From Paragemmobacter kunshanensis (GTDB lineage: Bacteria > Pseudomonadota > Alphaproteobacteria > Rhodobacterales > Rhodobacteraceae): 64,000 nt of DNA. The stretch lies in assembly GCF_011059185.1 (NCBI RefSeq), contig NZ_JAALFE010000003.1, forward strand, positions 220,140-284,139. Reading direction: 5' to 3'. A program made the translations under genes and the position numbers. Shown here piece by piece: positions 37,877 to 44,778 of the stretch; the first letter of the stretch is position 1; each line of letters starts with the position of its first letter. The notes beneath the pieces are model-generated. The model saw nothing but the letters and a program-made list of their open reading frames with translations. It was not told where the DNA came from and ran no database searches.

Positions 37877-39448
37877 ATGTTCCGTGTTCTCTTTGGCCTG
37901 CCATGGCCCGTGATGGCGGTGATTGCGGCCGGTCTGTTCTGGCTGGCCCAGCAGAGCAGCCAATGGGTTGCCCAACATGAGGCGGAAAAGGCAGAGGCGC
38001 TTTTGACCGGGGCGCCGGAGCCTGTGGCGCTGGATGCCTTCACGGCGGCGGATGTGGGGCTGGCCGATGAGGTGCATGTCACGGCCTGGGTGAATACGGA
38101 TCACAATTACGAGCTGACGAAGGAACGGAAGGGCACCGATACGGTGCGGCGGATGTTCGTGCTGTTCGGGCCGGGGGACGGGCCGGAGAGCAAGGTGGCG
38201 CGGGGCGTGGTGGTGCTGCCTCCGGCGCAGGTCGATGCCTTTGTCGGGATGGTGGTGCAGAACATCGTGGACGAGGGTGACCCGCGCATGGTGTTCCGGC
38301 TGAACGGGGCGAAGGAGTCGCGCGCGGATCTTTCGGGCATGGTCGATGACGCGCTCAAGGAGCGCGGCCTGATGAAGGATGCGGATTTCCTGGTGGTGGA
38401 GCCCTATCTTGAGGGGCGGGAGGTGGCGCTTGCCGCTGATCCGGATGCACCTGCCCGCAATGCGACGATGATCGGCGGGGCGGGGATGGTGGCGGCGCTG
38501 CTGGCGCTGATGAAGTTCGTCTCGGCGCGGCGGCGGAAGCAGAAGGCAGAGGGATCCGTCTGGGCGGACAGCCCGTTGCCGGTGCGCCCCGGGGCGATGG
38601 GGACGGCCGCTGCACCGCTGCAGCCGCAGGCCGCCGCAAGCCCGGCGATGACGCTGCCGCCCGAGGGCGGGGCCTGGTCGCCGCTGGAGGCGGTGAAGGC
38701 CAAGCAGGCGGCCTTGGCCGGGACACCCGCACAGGCCGAAGGCGGGCCGGTGTCGCAGGGCGCCAGCGGGGGGCGTTCGGGTTCGGTTCTGGGGCGGCTT
38801 GTGGCGGCGGGCGGGTTGATGCGCAAGCTGACGCTGGCCGTGGGATTGTATCTGCTGGTCTATGCCGGGTTCAGCGGATTGAACGTGCTGCCGGTTGGCC
38901 AGATGGGGCAGATCACATCGGATATGGCGGCAATGTCGGGAATGTCGGACGCGCCGCTTGCCGAGATGGCGGAGGCGGAGCCTGCGCTGGCAGCAAGGGT
39001 GGAGGATGCGGGTTTGGGGCAGTCCCTGCCGCAGGTCGGCGATCCGGAACCCATGCCGAAGGATCAGGTCGCGCTGGATATCGAGGCGGGCATGTCGCCT
39101 GCGGATGCCGTGCGGAAGGCGATCACGGAAGATCCCGCCTTTGCGGAAGAGGAAAGCGGCCCGGCCTTTGTTTCCGTGCCGACGCCCGAGACTGTGGCGG
39201 AGCAAGGCGTGATGGAGCGGATCGGCGGGATCCTGGACAAGGGCCTGGGCGGGATCGACCCGTCTGCCCTGCTGGCCGCCGCCATGGGCGGTGGCCTATG
39301 GCAGGGCCAGATCGGGATTGCGGTTCTGGTGGCGCTGGGATCGGCGCTGGCCGCCATCGGCGGGCTGGCCGTGGCGCGCCGGGCGCGCAGGCGCGCCGTG
39401 CCGCTGCGCCGCGATCCCTGGGACCGGATTTCGGACCGGCTGCGCTAG
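37877..39448 (+). CDS. Large membrane protein of unknown function
   Basis: A 523-residue protein that I do not recognise. It has a hydrophobic N-terminal segment (about 5-25), an alpha/beta domain outside (about 45-190, with NTDHNYELTKERKGTDTVRR), a second hydrophobic segment (about 197-215), a basic then Pro/Ala/Gln-rich linker, a third segment (about 310-335), an acidic region rich in Ala/Glu/Met, and a fourth segment (about 475-497) before a basic end RRARRRAVPLRRDPW. Start chosen is ATG 37877 (MFRVLFGLPWP). It sits between tRNA-Trp and secE. Confidence 0.75.
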   Translation: MFRVLFGLPWPVMAVIAAGLFWLAQQSSQWVAQHEAEKAEALLTGAPEPVALDAFTAADVGLADEVHVTAWVNTDHNYELTKERKGTDTVRRMFVLFGPGDGPESKVARGVVVLPPAQVDAFVGMVVQNIVDEGDPRMVFRLNGAKESRADLSGMVDDALKERGLMKDADFLVVEPYLEGREVALAADPDAPARNATMIGGAGMVAALLALMKFVSARRRKQKAEGSVWADSPLPVRPGAMGTAAAPLQPQAAASPAMTLPPEGGAWSPLEAVKAKQAALAGTPAQAEGGPVSQGASGGRSGSVLGRLVAAGGLMRKLTLAVGLYLLVYAGFSGLNVLPVGQMGQITSDMAAMSGMSDAPLAEMAEAEPALAARVEDAGLGQSLPQVGDPEPMPKDQVALDIEAGMSPADAVRKAITEDPAFAEEESGPAFVSVPTPETVAEQGVMERIGGILDKGLGGIDPSALLAAAMGGGLWQGQIGIAVLVALGSALAAIGGLAVARRARRRAVPLRRDPWDRISDRLR

Positions 39449-39486
39449 GGGCAGGGGGTGGGGGCAGGCGGCAGGGCCGCTTTCCC

Positions 39487-39515
39487 TTGAAATCGGGGAC
39501 CATCCGGCGTATCTG
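39487..39515 (+). promoter_or_regulatory. Promoter of secE
   Basis: TTGAAA (39487-39492), 17 bases, TATCTG (39510-39515). Leader about 25 bases. Confidence 0.6.
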
Positions 39516-39546
39516 CCCGGCAACAGTCATGCGCGGATCAGTCAAA

Positions 39547-39735
39547 ATGGCCAAGACCAACCCCATCACCTTTCTGCAGCAGGTGCGAACCGAAGTCGGC
39601 AAGGTCGTCTGGCCGACCCGGCGCGAGGTGCTGCTGACCACGATCATGGTCTTCATCATGGCCGCGCTGACCGCGACCTTCTTCAGCCTGGTCGATCTGG
39701 GCATCCGGGCCGGGCTGCGCGCGATCCTGGGCTGA
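39547..39735 (+). CDS. secE: Protein translocase subunit SecE
   Basis: A 62-residue single-span form of SecE, the clamp of the SecYEG channel. The amphipathic stretch VRTEVGKVVWPTRREVLLTT is the family core, followed by one membrane segment (about residues 30-55). The ATG at 39547 fits; longer upstream frames overlap the preceding gene. It is followed by nusG, but a promoter and hairpin lie between. Confidence 0.95.
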   Translation: MAKTNPITFLQQVRTEVGKVVWPTRREVLLTTIMVFIMAALTATFFSLVDLGIRAGLRAILG

Positions 39736-39749
39736 GGGCCTGTTTTGCC

Positions 39750-39778
39750 TTGAATTCATGGGGGCGCGCCTGTATCTG
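39750..39778 (+). promoter_or_regulatory. Promoter of nusG
   Basis: TTGAAT (39750-39755), 17 bases, TATCTG (39773-39778). Same layout and -10 hexamer as the secE promoter. Predicted start near 39785. Confidence 0.55.
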
Positions 39779-39800
39779 CGCCCCTGATCAAGGGACAAGG

Positions 39801-39832
39801 GCGCGCAGCGATTCGGTTGCGCGCTGTTTTTT
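39801..39832 (+). terminator. Terminator-like hairpin between secE and nusG, possible attenuator
   Basis: GCGCGCA (39801-39807) pairs with TGCGCGC (39818-39824) and six Ts follow (39827-39832). It ends secE transcripts, but it also lies downstream of the predicted nusG promoter, so it may limit nusG transcription. Confidence 0.65.
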
Positions 39833-39892
39833 GTTCCTGAAAGCACTGAAATTACAGGGGGTCCGCCCCCGTTGACGCAAGGTGGATGAGGC

Positions 39893-40426
39893 ATGGCGAA
39901 GCGCTGGTATTCGGTGAGCGTTCTCTCGAATTTCGAGAAGAAGGTGGCCGAGCAGATCCGGACGGCCGTGATCGAGGCCGGGCTGCAGGACGAGATCGAC
40001 GAAGTGCTGGTGCCGACCGAGGAAGTGCTTGAGGTCCGGCGCGGCAAGAAGGTGACGAGCGAGCGGCGCTTCATGCCCGGCTATGTGCTGGTGCGGATGG
40101 AGATGTCGAACAAGGGCTATCACCTGATTTCGTCGATCAACCGGGTGACCGGGTTCCTTGGCCCGCAGGGCAAGCCGATGCCGATGCGGGATGCGGAAGT
40201 GAACGCGATCCTGAACCGTGTGGAAGAGGGCGAGGCGCAGCCGCGCAACCTGATCCGCTTCGAGATCGGCGAGAAGGTGAAAGTGACCGATGGCCCGTTC
40301 GAGGGCTTTGACGGGATGGTGGAAGAGGTGGACGAAGACCACAGCCGCCTGAAGGTTTCGGTTTCGATCTTTGGCCGGGCGACCCCGGTCGAGCTGGAAT
40401 TCACGCAGGTGTCCAAGGGCATCTGA
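39893..40426 (+). CDS. nusG: Transcription termination/antitermination protein NusG
   Basis: A 177-residue NusG. The N-terminal NGN domain begins KRWYSVSVLSNFEKKVAEQI and contains RRFMPGYVLVRMEM; the C-terminal KOW domain reads GEKVKVTDGPFEGFDGMVEEVDEDHSRLKV. It binds RNA polymerase and couples it to Rho or the ribosome. Length is standard. It is followed by the rplK leader and probably cotranscribed with rplKA. Confidence 0.98.
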   Translation: MAKRWYSVSVLSNFEKKVAEQIRTAVIEAGLQDEIDEVLVPTEEVLEVRRGKKVTSERRFMPGYVLVRMEMSNKGYHLISSINRVTGFLGPQGKPMPMRDAEVNAILNRVEEGEAQPRNLIRFEIGEKVKVTDGPFEGFDGMVEEVDEDHSRLKVSVSIFGRATPVELEFTQVSKGI

Positions 40427-40429
40427 CGT

Positions 40430-40519
40430 GCATCGCGTGGGAGGCGAGCGCCCTGTGACGGGGTGACGGACCGGACCACTAAACCGCGCCTTCGGGCGCT
40501 GTGACAAAGGAGATGGCCA
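40430..40519 (+). promoter_or_regulatory. nusG-rplK intergenic leader, possible L1 autoregulatory site
   Basis: The spacer contains GTGGGAGGCGAGCGCCC and GGTGACGGACCGGACCAC, a layout usually conserved between nusG and rplK, then hairpin GCGCC-ttc-GGGCGC (near 40487-40501) and AAAGGAG before rplK. By analogy with known L11 operon leaders it may bind L1. Low certainty. Confidence 0.4.
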
Positions 40520-40972
40520 ATGGCCAAGAAAGTAATCGGCAGCCTGAAGCTGCAAGTGAAGGCCCAGCAGGCCAACCCGTCGCCCCCCGTGGGCCCGGCC
40601 CTGGGTCAGCGCGGCCTGAACATCATGGCCTTCGTGAAGGAATTCAACGCGAAGACCGCCGACATCGCGCCGGGAACCCCGACGCCCGTTGTTATCACCT
40701 ATTATCAGGACAAGTCGTTCAGCCTTGAGCTGAAGACGGCGCCGGCCTCCTATCTTCTGAAAAAGGCCGCGGGCCTGCCGGAAGTGGGCAAGCGCAACCG
40801 TCCGAAGGGTTCGGCCAAGCCGGGCCGCGAAGTGGCGGGTTCGGTGACCGTGGCGCAGATCCGCCAGATCGCCGAGACGAAGATGAAGGACCTGAACGCG
40901 AACACGGTTGAAGCTGCGATGCAGATCATCCTGGGTTCGGCGAAGTCCTGCGGCATCGAAGTGAAGGGCTGA
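40520..40972 (+). CDS. rplK: 50S ribosomal protein L11
   Basis: A 150-residue L11 of the GTPase-associated centre. Signatures are [21 protein letters not shown] split by the standard linker, FVKEFNAKT and the C-terminal RNA-binding part with [11 protein letters not shown]. It extends slightly beyond the usual 142 residues. Start ATG at 40520 follows AAAGGAG. It is four bases from rplA. Confidence 0.98.
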   Translation: MAKKVIGSLKLQVKAQQANPSPPVGPALGQRGLNIMAFVKEFNAKTADIAPGTPTPVVITYYQDKSFSLELKTAPASYLLKKAAGLPEVGKRNRPKGSAKPGREVAGSVTVAQIRQIAETKMKDLNANTVEAAMQIILGSAKSCGIEVKG

Positions 40973-40976
40973 GATC

Positions 40977-41675
40977 ATGGCAAAGCTCGGTAAGCGCTCG
41001 CGTGCAGCGCAGGAAATCTTTGGCACCGCGACCAACCTGTCGGTCGAGGATGCTGTGGCCCTGATCAAGAAGGCGGCTTCGGCCAAGTTCGACGAGACGG
41101 TCGAAATCGCGATGAACCTTGGCGTCGATCCCCGCCATGCGGACCAGATGGTGCGCGGCGTGGTGCAACTGCCGAACGGCACGGGCAAGACCGTGCGCGT
41201 GGCGGTCTTCGCCCGTGGCGCCAAGGCCGATGAGGCCAAGGCTGCCGGTGCGGATATCGTGGGTGCGGAAGACCTGATGGAAACCATCATGGGCGGCAAG
41301 ATCGAGTTCGATCGCTGCATCGCGACGCCGGACCTGATGCCGCTGGTCGGCCGTCTGGGCAAGATCCTGGGCCCGCGCAACCTGATGCCGAACCCGAAGG
41401 TCGGCACGGTGACGATGGATGTGAAATCCGCCGTCGAAGCGGCCAAGGGCGGCGAAGTGCAGTTCAAGGTCGAGAAGGCCGGGGTCATTCATGGCGGGAT
41501 CGGCAAGGTTTCGTTCGACGCCGAGAAGCTGGCCCAGAACGTGCGCGCCTTCGTGGACGCGGTGAACAAGGCCAAGCCGTCGGGTGCCAAGGGGGCCTAT
41601 CTGAAGAAGGTCTCGCTGTCGTCGACCATGGGCCCGGGCGTTTCGGTTGACCTGACCTCGGCCACCGCCAACTGA
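40977..41675 (+). CDS. rplA: 50S ribosomal protein L1
   Basis: A 232-residue L1 of the mobile stalk near the E site. It shows [34 protein letters not shown] and [17 protein letters not shown]. In many bacteria L1 represses its own rplKA message. A terminator follows at 41712, so the transcript probably ends here. Confidence 0.98.
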   Translation: MAKLGKRSRAAQEIFGTATNLSVEDAVALIKKAASAKFDETVEIAMNLGVDPRHADQMVRGVVQLPNGTGKTVRVAVFARGAKADEAKAAGADIVGAEDLMETIMGGKIEFDRCIATPDLMPLVGRLGKILGPRNLMPNPKVGTVTMDVKSAVEAAKGGEVQFKVEKAGVIHGGIGKVSFDAEKLAQNVRAFVDAVNKAKPSGAKGAYLKKVSLSSTMGPGVSVDLTSATAN

Positions 41676-41711
41676 TTGTTGCGCCAAGGCGCCAGTCTGT
41701 GAGATTACTGG

Positions 41712-41742
41712 AAACGGCCGCAGCGATGCGGCCGTTTCTGTT
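41712..41742 (+). terminator. Intrinsic terminator after rplA
   Basis: AAACGGCCGC (41712-41721) pairs with GCGGCCGTTT (41728-41737), followed by a T-rich stretch. Confidence 0.8.
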
Positions 41743-41818
41743 GTCTGGTATCGGGTGTTCCGTTAGCCTTTCCCGCAAGGGGCGCGAGACCCCGGGGTGA
41801 GTGCAGGAGTGACCGAGA

Positions 41819-42529
41819 ATGGACGACCGGGATATGCGGCATCTGAAGCGCCGCCTTGCCGCCGAGGACGTGCAGAAGATCGACGGGGCATCGGTGCTGG
41901 AAGAGGGCGAGATGCGCCTGTTCCGCTATGACGGTGGCGACGGGTTCGACCTTGAGCTTTATCGCAAGCTTCAGACCGAAGCGAACAAGATGAAGATCGA
42001 GAACCAGTGGGTGCCGGAGGAGCATATCCGCATCCTTTCCGAATACATGAAGGCGCAGGGGAAGAAGCCGAAGAAGGGCCTGTGCCACGGCACGCGGCGC
42101 GGGAACGAGCAGCTTTGGTTCCGCCAGCATATCGGCGGCGGGGCCAATGTGATCGGGACCGAGATTTCGGATACCGCGACGGAATTTCCGCATACGATCC
42201 AGTGGGATTTCCACGATGTCGATCCGGCCTGGCTGGGCAAGATGGATTTCATCTATTCCAATTCCTGGGATCATTCCTACGACCCCGAGCGCGCCTTTAC
42301 CGGCTGGGTCAGTTGCCTGAAGCCGGGCGGGTTCCTGATGCTGGACCACGGCTGGAACTATCGGCCCGCGCGGGTTTCGGCGATGGATCCCTTCGGGATT
42401 TCCGAGGCCGGGCTGGTGATGATGCTGAACCGGCTTTGCGCAGGCAAGGGCGAGGTCGCCGAGGTGATCGACGGCGGGTTCCACAAGCGCAAGCAGATAC
42501 GGACGGTGATCTTCCGCGCGACCGCGTGA
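41819..42529 (+). CDS. Class I SAM-dependent methyltransferase-like protein
   Basis: A 236-residue protein. A probable SAM-binding loop reads GLCHGTRRGNEQLWF followed by strand VIGTEISD and a later LKPGGFLMLDHGW post-motif, as in class I methyltransferases. The N-terminal 80 residues are charged and helical (LYRKLQTEANKMKIENQWV). It resembles methyltransferases found in polysaccharide gene sets. It lies 4 bases before a DUF616-like gene, so the two form a pair, inserted between rplA and rplJ. Substrate is unknown. Confidence 0.7.
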   Translation: MDDRDMRHLKRRLAAEDVQKIDGASVLEEGEMRLFRYDGGDGFDLELYRKLQTEANKMKIENQWVPEEHIRILSEYMKAQGKKPKKGLCHGTRRGNEQLWFRQHIGGGANVIGTEISDTATEFPHTIQWDFHDVDPAWLGKMDFIYSNSWDHSYDPERAFTGWVSCLKPGGFLMLDHGWNYRPARVSAMDPFGISEAGLVMMLNRLCAGKGEVAEVIDGGFHKRKQIRTVIFRATA

Positions 42530-42533
42530 CGGA

Positions 42534-43256
42534 ATGGCGCGGATCACGGTCTATAGCTGCTATTTCGGGCTGTACGAGCCTTTCAACCCCGAGGCCACGG
42601 CGCAGGAGGGCGATCATGCGCGCGTGGTCTTTACCGATCATGCGGATCTGGCAACCCCCGGCGTGATCTTCCGCCAGGCCGAGGGCGAGGGCGATGCGGG
42701 GCGGCTGTCGCGGCTGGCGAAGCTGCGGCCGCATCTGTTCTTTGGCGATCAGGACTGGGTCATCTATATCGACAACGGCGCGAAGCTGAGCCTGCCGCCG
42801 GCCGAGATCGTGGCGCGGATCGAGGCGCTTTATCCCGGGGGGGCGCCAGCAGGGCGCTATCTGTTCCGGCACAAGCGGCGCGTCTGCGCCTATCGCGAGG
42901 CGCGGCTGTGCATGCGGCAGGGCAAGATCCCGCGGGCCGATTACCGGCGGCAGGTGGCGCATTACCAGGCGGCGGGTTTCCCCGAGGATTGGGGGCTGTT
43001 CGTCAATACGGTGATGATCCAGAAGATGGGCGATCCGGCGACGGATGCCTTCAACGATGCCTGGCATGATCACTACATGGCGTTTTCGCGCCGGGATCAG
43101 GTGTCGCTGCCCTTCATGCTGTGGCAGAGCGGCTATCCGCTGCGGGTTCTGCCCTTTGGCATGACCGATATCGCCATCTGGCCCTTTTTCCGGCGCTGGA
43201 AGCGGCTGAAGTTCCAGGCATCAGTGGCAAGGAAGGCCGCCGCTGCCGCGGAGTGA
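42534..43256 (+). CDS. DUF616 (TOD1/MUCI70) glycosyltransferase-like protein
   Basis: A 240-residue protein starting MARITVYSCYFGLYEPFNP, a typical opening of DUF616 domains, with DQDWVIYIDNGAKL as the likely nucleotide-sugar/metal region and HKRRVCAYREA following. DUF616 belongs to the GT-A-like glycosyltransferases. No membrane segment is evident. It is coupled to the methyltransferase gene and followed by the rplJ promoter. The pair could modify a cell-surface glycan; nothing here shows the acceptor. Confidence 0.72.
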   Translation: MARITVYSCYFGLYEPFNPEATAQEGDHARVVFTDHADLATPGVIFRQAEGEGDAGRLSRLAKLRPHLFFGDQDWVIYIDNGAKLSLPPAEIVARIEALYPGGAPAGRYLFRHKRRVCAYREARLCMRQGKIPRADYRRQVAHYQAAGFPEDWGLFVNTVMIQKMGDPATDAFNDAWHDHYMAFSRRDQVSLPFMLWQSGYPLRVLPFGMTDIAIWPFFRRWKRLKFQASVARKAAAAAE

Positions 43257-43290
43257 GGGCGGCAAAAGCCGGGCCGCGCGATGCGGGGGC

Positions 43291-43319
43291 TTGGAAAGGG
43301 CGCGTGGAATGGATATTCA
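43291..43319 (+). promoter_or_regulatory. Promoter of rplJL-rpoBC
   Basis: TTGGAA (43291-43296), 17 bases, TATTCA (43314-43319). The predicted start near 43326 coincides with the first base of a strong leader hairpin. Confidence 0.65.
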
Positions 43320-43325
43320 GCGCCC

Positions 43326-43553
43326 ATACCCTGCCCGCGTGATTCGTCACGCTGGTTGGGTATCCTTTGTCCGAGACGGTGGGTGCGGGGTGCAAGCCTT
43401 GCTTAATTTCCCTCCTGAGATGAGTGAACGAGACGGATTTCCGGGGGTTTTCCTCGGGCGATCAGGACCTCGGGACATCATTCGGACCCGAACGCCCCTG
43501 CTTGCGGGGGCAAACATGAGCCGGGGGGAAACCCCCACACTTGGAGTGAAACT
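43326..43553 (+). promoter_or_regulatory. Structured rplJ 5' leader (L10-leader candidate)
   Basis: The 228-base leader opens with a two-part hairpin: ATACCC (43326-43331), five bases, GCGTGA-TTCG-TCACGC (43337-43352), five bases, GGGTAT (43358-43363). Near the gene are GCCCC-tgcttgc-GGGGGC and a GGGGGGaaaCCCCC hairpin before the GTG start. L10-L7/L12 is known to repress translation through such leaders; the match to that family is inferred from position and shape. Confidence 0.55.
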
Positions 43554-44069
43554 GTGGATAGAGCCCAGAAAGAGAAAGTGGTCGAGGAACTCGGCCAGAT
43601 CTTCGAAAGCTCTGGCGTTGTGGTGGTTGCCCACTACACGGGTATGACGGTTGCACAGATGCAGGACCTGCGCGCGAAAATGCGCGAAGTTGGCGGGTCC
43701 GTTCGCGTTGCCAAGAACAAGCTCGCCAAGATCGCCCTTGAAGGGAAACCCGGCGCACAGATGGGTGACCTGCTTACGGGCATGACCGTGCTTGCCTATT
43801 CGGAAGACCCTGTCGCTGCGGCGAAGGTGACCGAGGCCTATGCCAAGACGAACGAAAAGTTCGTCATCCTTGGCGGGTCCATGGGCGGCGAGGTTCTCGA
43901 CCAGGCCGGTGTCAAGGCTGTGGCTTCCATGCCGTCGCGCGAAGAGCTTATCGCTCAGATCGTGTCGTGCATCGGGGCACCTGCTTCGAACATCGCTGGT
44001 GCGATCGGCGCGCCTGCTTCGAACATCGCAAGCATCCTGTCGACCATCGAGGAGAAGGCTGCGGCCTGA
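43554..44069 (+). CDS. rplJ: 50S ribosomal protein L10
   Basis: A 171-residue L10, the base of the L7/L12 stalk. The N-terminal RNA-binding domain reads [20 protein letters not shown] and [15 protein letters not shown]; the C-terminal helix that binds L7/L12 dimers ends [13 protein letters not shown] short internal repeat [21 protein letters not shown] is visible. Start is GTG at 43554, typical GTG for this gene in relatives. Confidence 0.97.
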   Translation: MDRAQKEKVVEELGQIFESSGVVVVAHYTGMTVAQMQDLRAKMREVGGSVRVAKNKLAKIALEGKPGAQMGDLLTGMTVLAYSEDPVAAAKVTEAYAKTNEKFVILGGSMGGEVLDQAGVKAVASMPSREELIAQIVSCIGAPASNIAGAIGAPASNIASILSTIEEKAAA

Positions 44070-44135
44070 TCCGAGGAATACCCGCGTGGTTGACCCCACT
44101 GCGTTGGACCCCATCTTTAGAACGGAATGAGCAAA

Positions 44136-44516
44136 ATGGCTGATCTGAACAAACTCGCCGAAGACATCGTCGGCCTGACCCTCCTGCAGGCTCAGGAACT
44201 GAAGACCATCCTGAAGGACAAGTACGGCATCGAGCCGGCCGCCGGTGGCGCCGTCATGATGGCCGCTGGTCCGGCTGCTGGCGCTGCTGCTGCCCCGGCC
44301 GAAGAGCAGACCGAATTCGACGTCGTCCTGACGGATGCCGGCGCGAACAAGATCAACGTGATCAAGGTCGTGCGCGAAATCACCGGTCTGGGCCTGAAGG
44401 AAGCCAAGGACCTGACCGAAGCCGGTGGCAAGGTCAAGGAAGGCATCTCGAAAGCCGACGCCGAAGCGATGAAGAAGAAGTTCGAAGAGGCTGGCGCCAA
44501 GGTCGAACTGAAGTAA
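44136..44516 (+). CDS. rplL: 50S ribosomal protein L7/L12
   Basis: A 126-residue stalk protein. The N-terminal dimer domain [20 protein letters not shown], an Ala/Gly/Pro hinge (about 40-58) and the factor-binding domain [20 protein letters not shown] with [19 protein letters not shown] are clear. I chose ATG 44136 by family start; ATG 44127, three codons earlier, is in frame. Confidence 0.97.
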   Translation: MADLNKLAEDIVGLTLLQAQELKTILKDKYGIEPAAGGAVMMAAGPAAGAAAAPAEEQTEFDVVLTDAGANKINVIKVVREITGLGLKEAKDLTEAGGKVKEGISKADAEAMKKKFEEAGAKVELK

Positions 44517-44523
44517 TCGGGCG

Positions 44524-44642
44524 GAATGCGCAACGCATTCTGACATCGGTTTTCAGGCTGGGTCGGGGATTTCCCCGGCCCAGCCGAACCTGTCTTGAAA
44601 GGGGCATCACAGCGCCCCGGCCCCGTGGGTGCCCCTTTCAAG
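44524..44642 (+). promoter_or_regulatory. rplL-rpoB intergenic stem-loops
   Basis: Three hairpins in series: GAATGCG-caa-CGCATTC (44524-44540), a GGCTGGG/CCCAGCC-based stem (44556-44585), and a perfect 13-bp stem CTTGAAAGGGGCA (44594-44606) with 44630-44642 around a 23-base loop. No T-run follows, so these are more likely a processing or attenuation site between ribosomal and polymerase genes than a terminator. In E. coli this spacer is cut by RNase III. Confidence 0.6.
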
Positions 44643-44778
44643 GCGTGGTTCAAGGTTCGGGAGCCCTCCGGTGGGACGGCGGGCATGAATGGAACCTGAC
44701 ACCCCTTATCGCAAGAGGCGCGCGCCCGTGGCCCCGACGGACCCGCGCCAGCGACACGAGAAAAAGGTGACGACGAGC

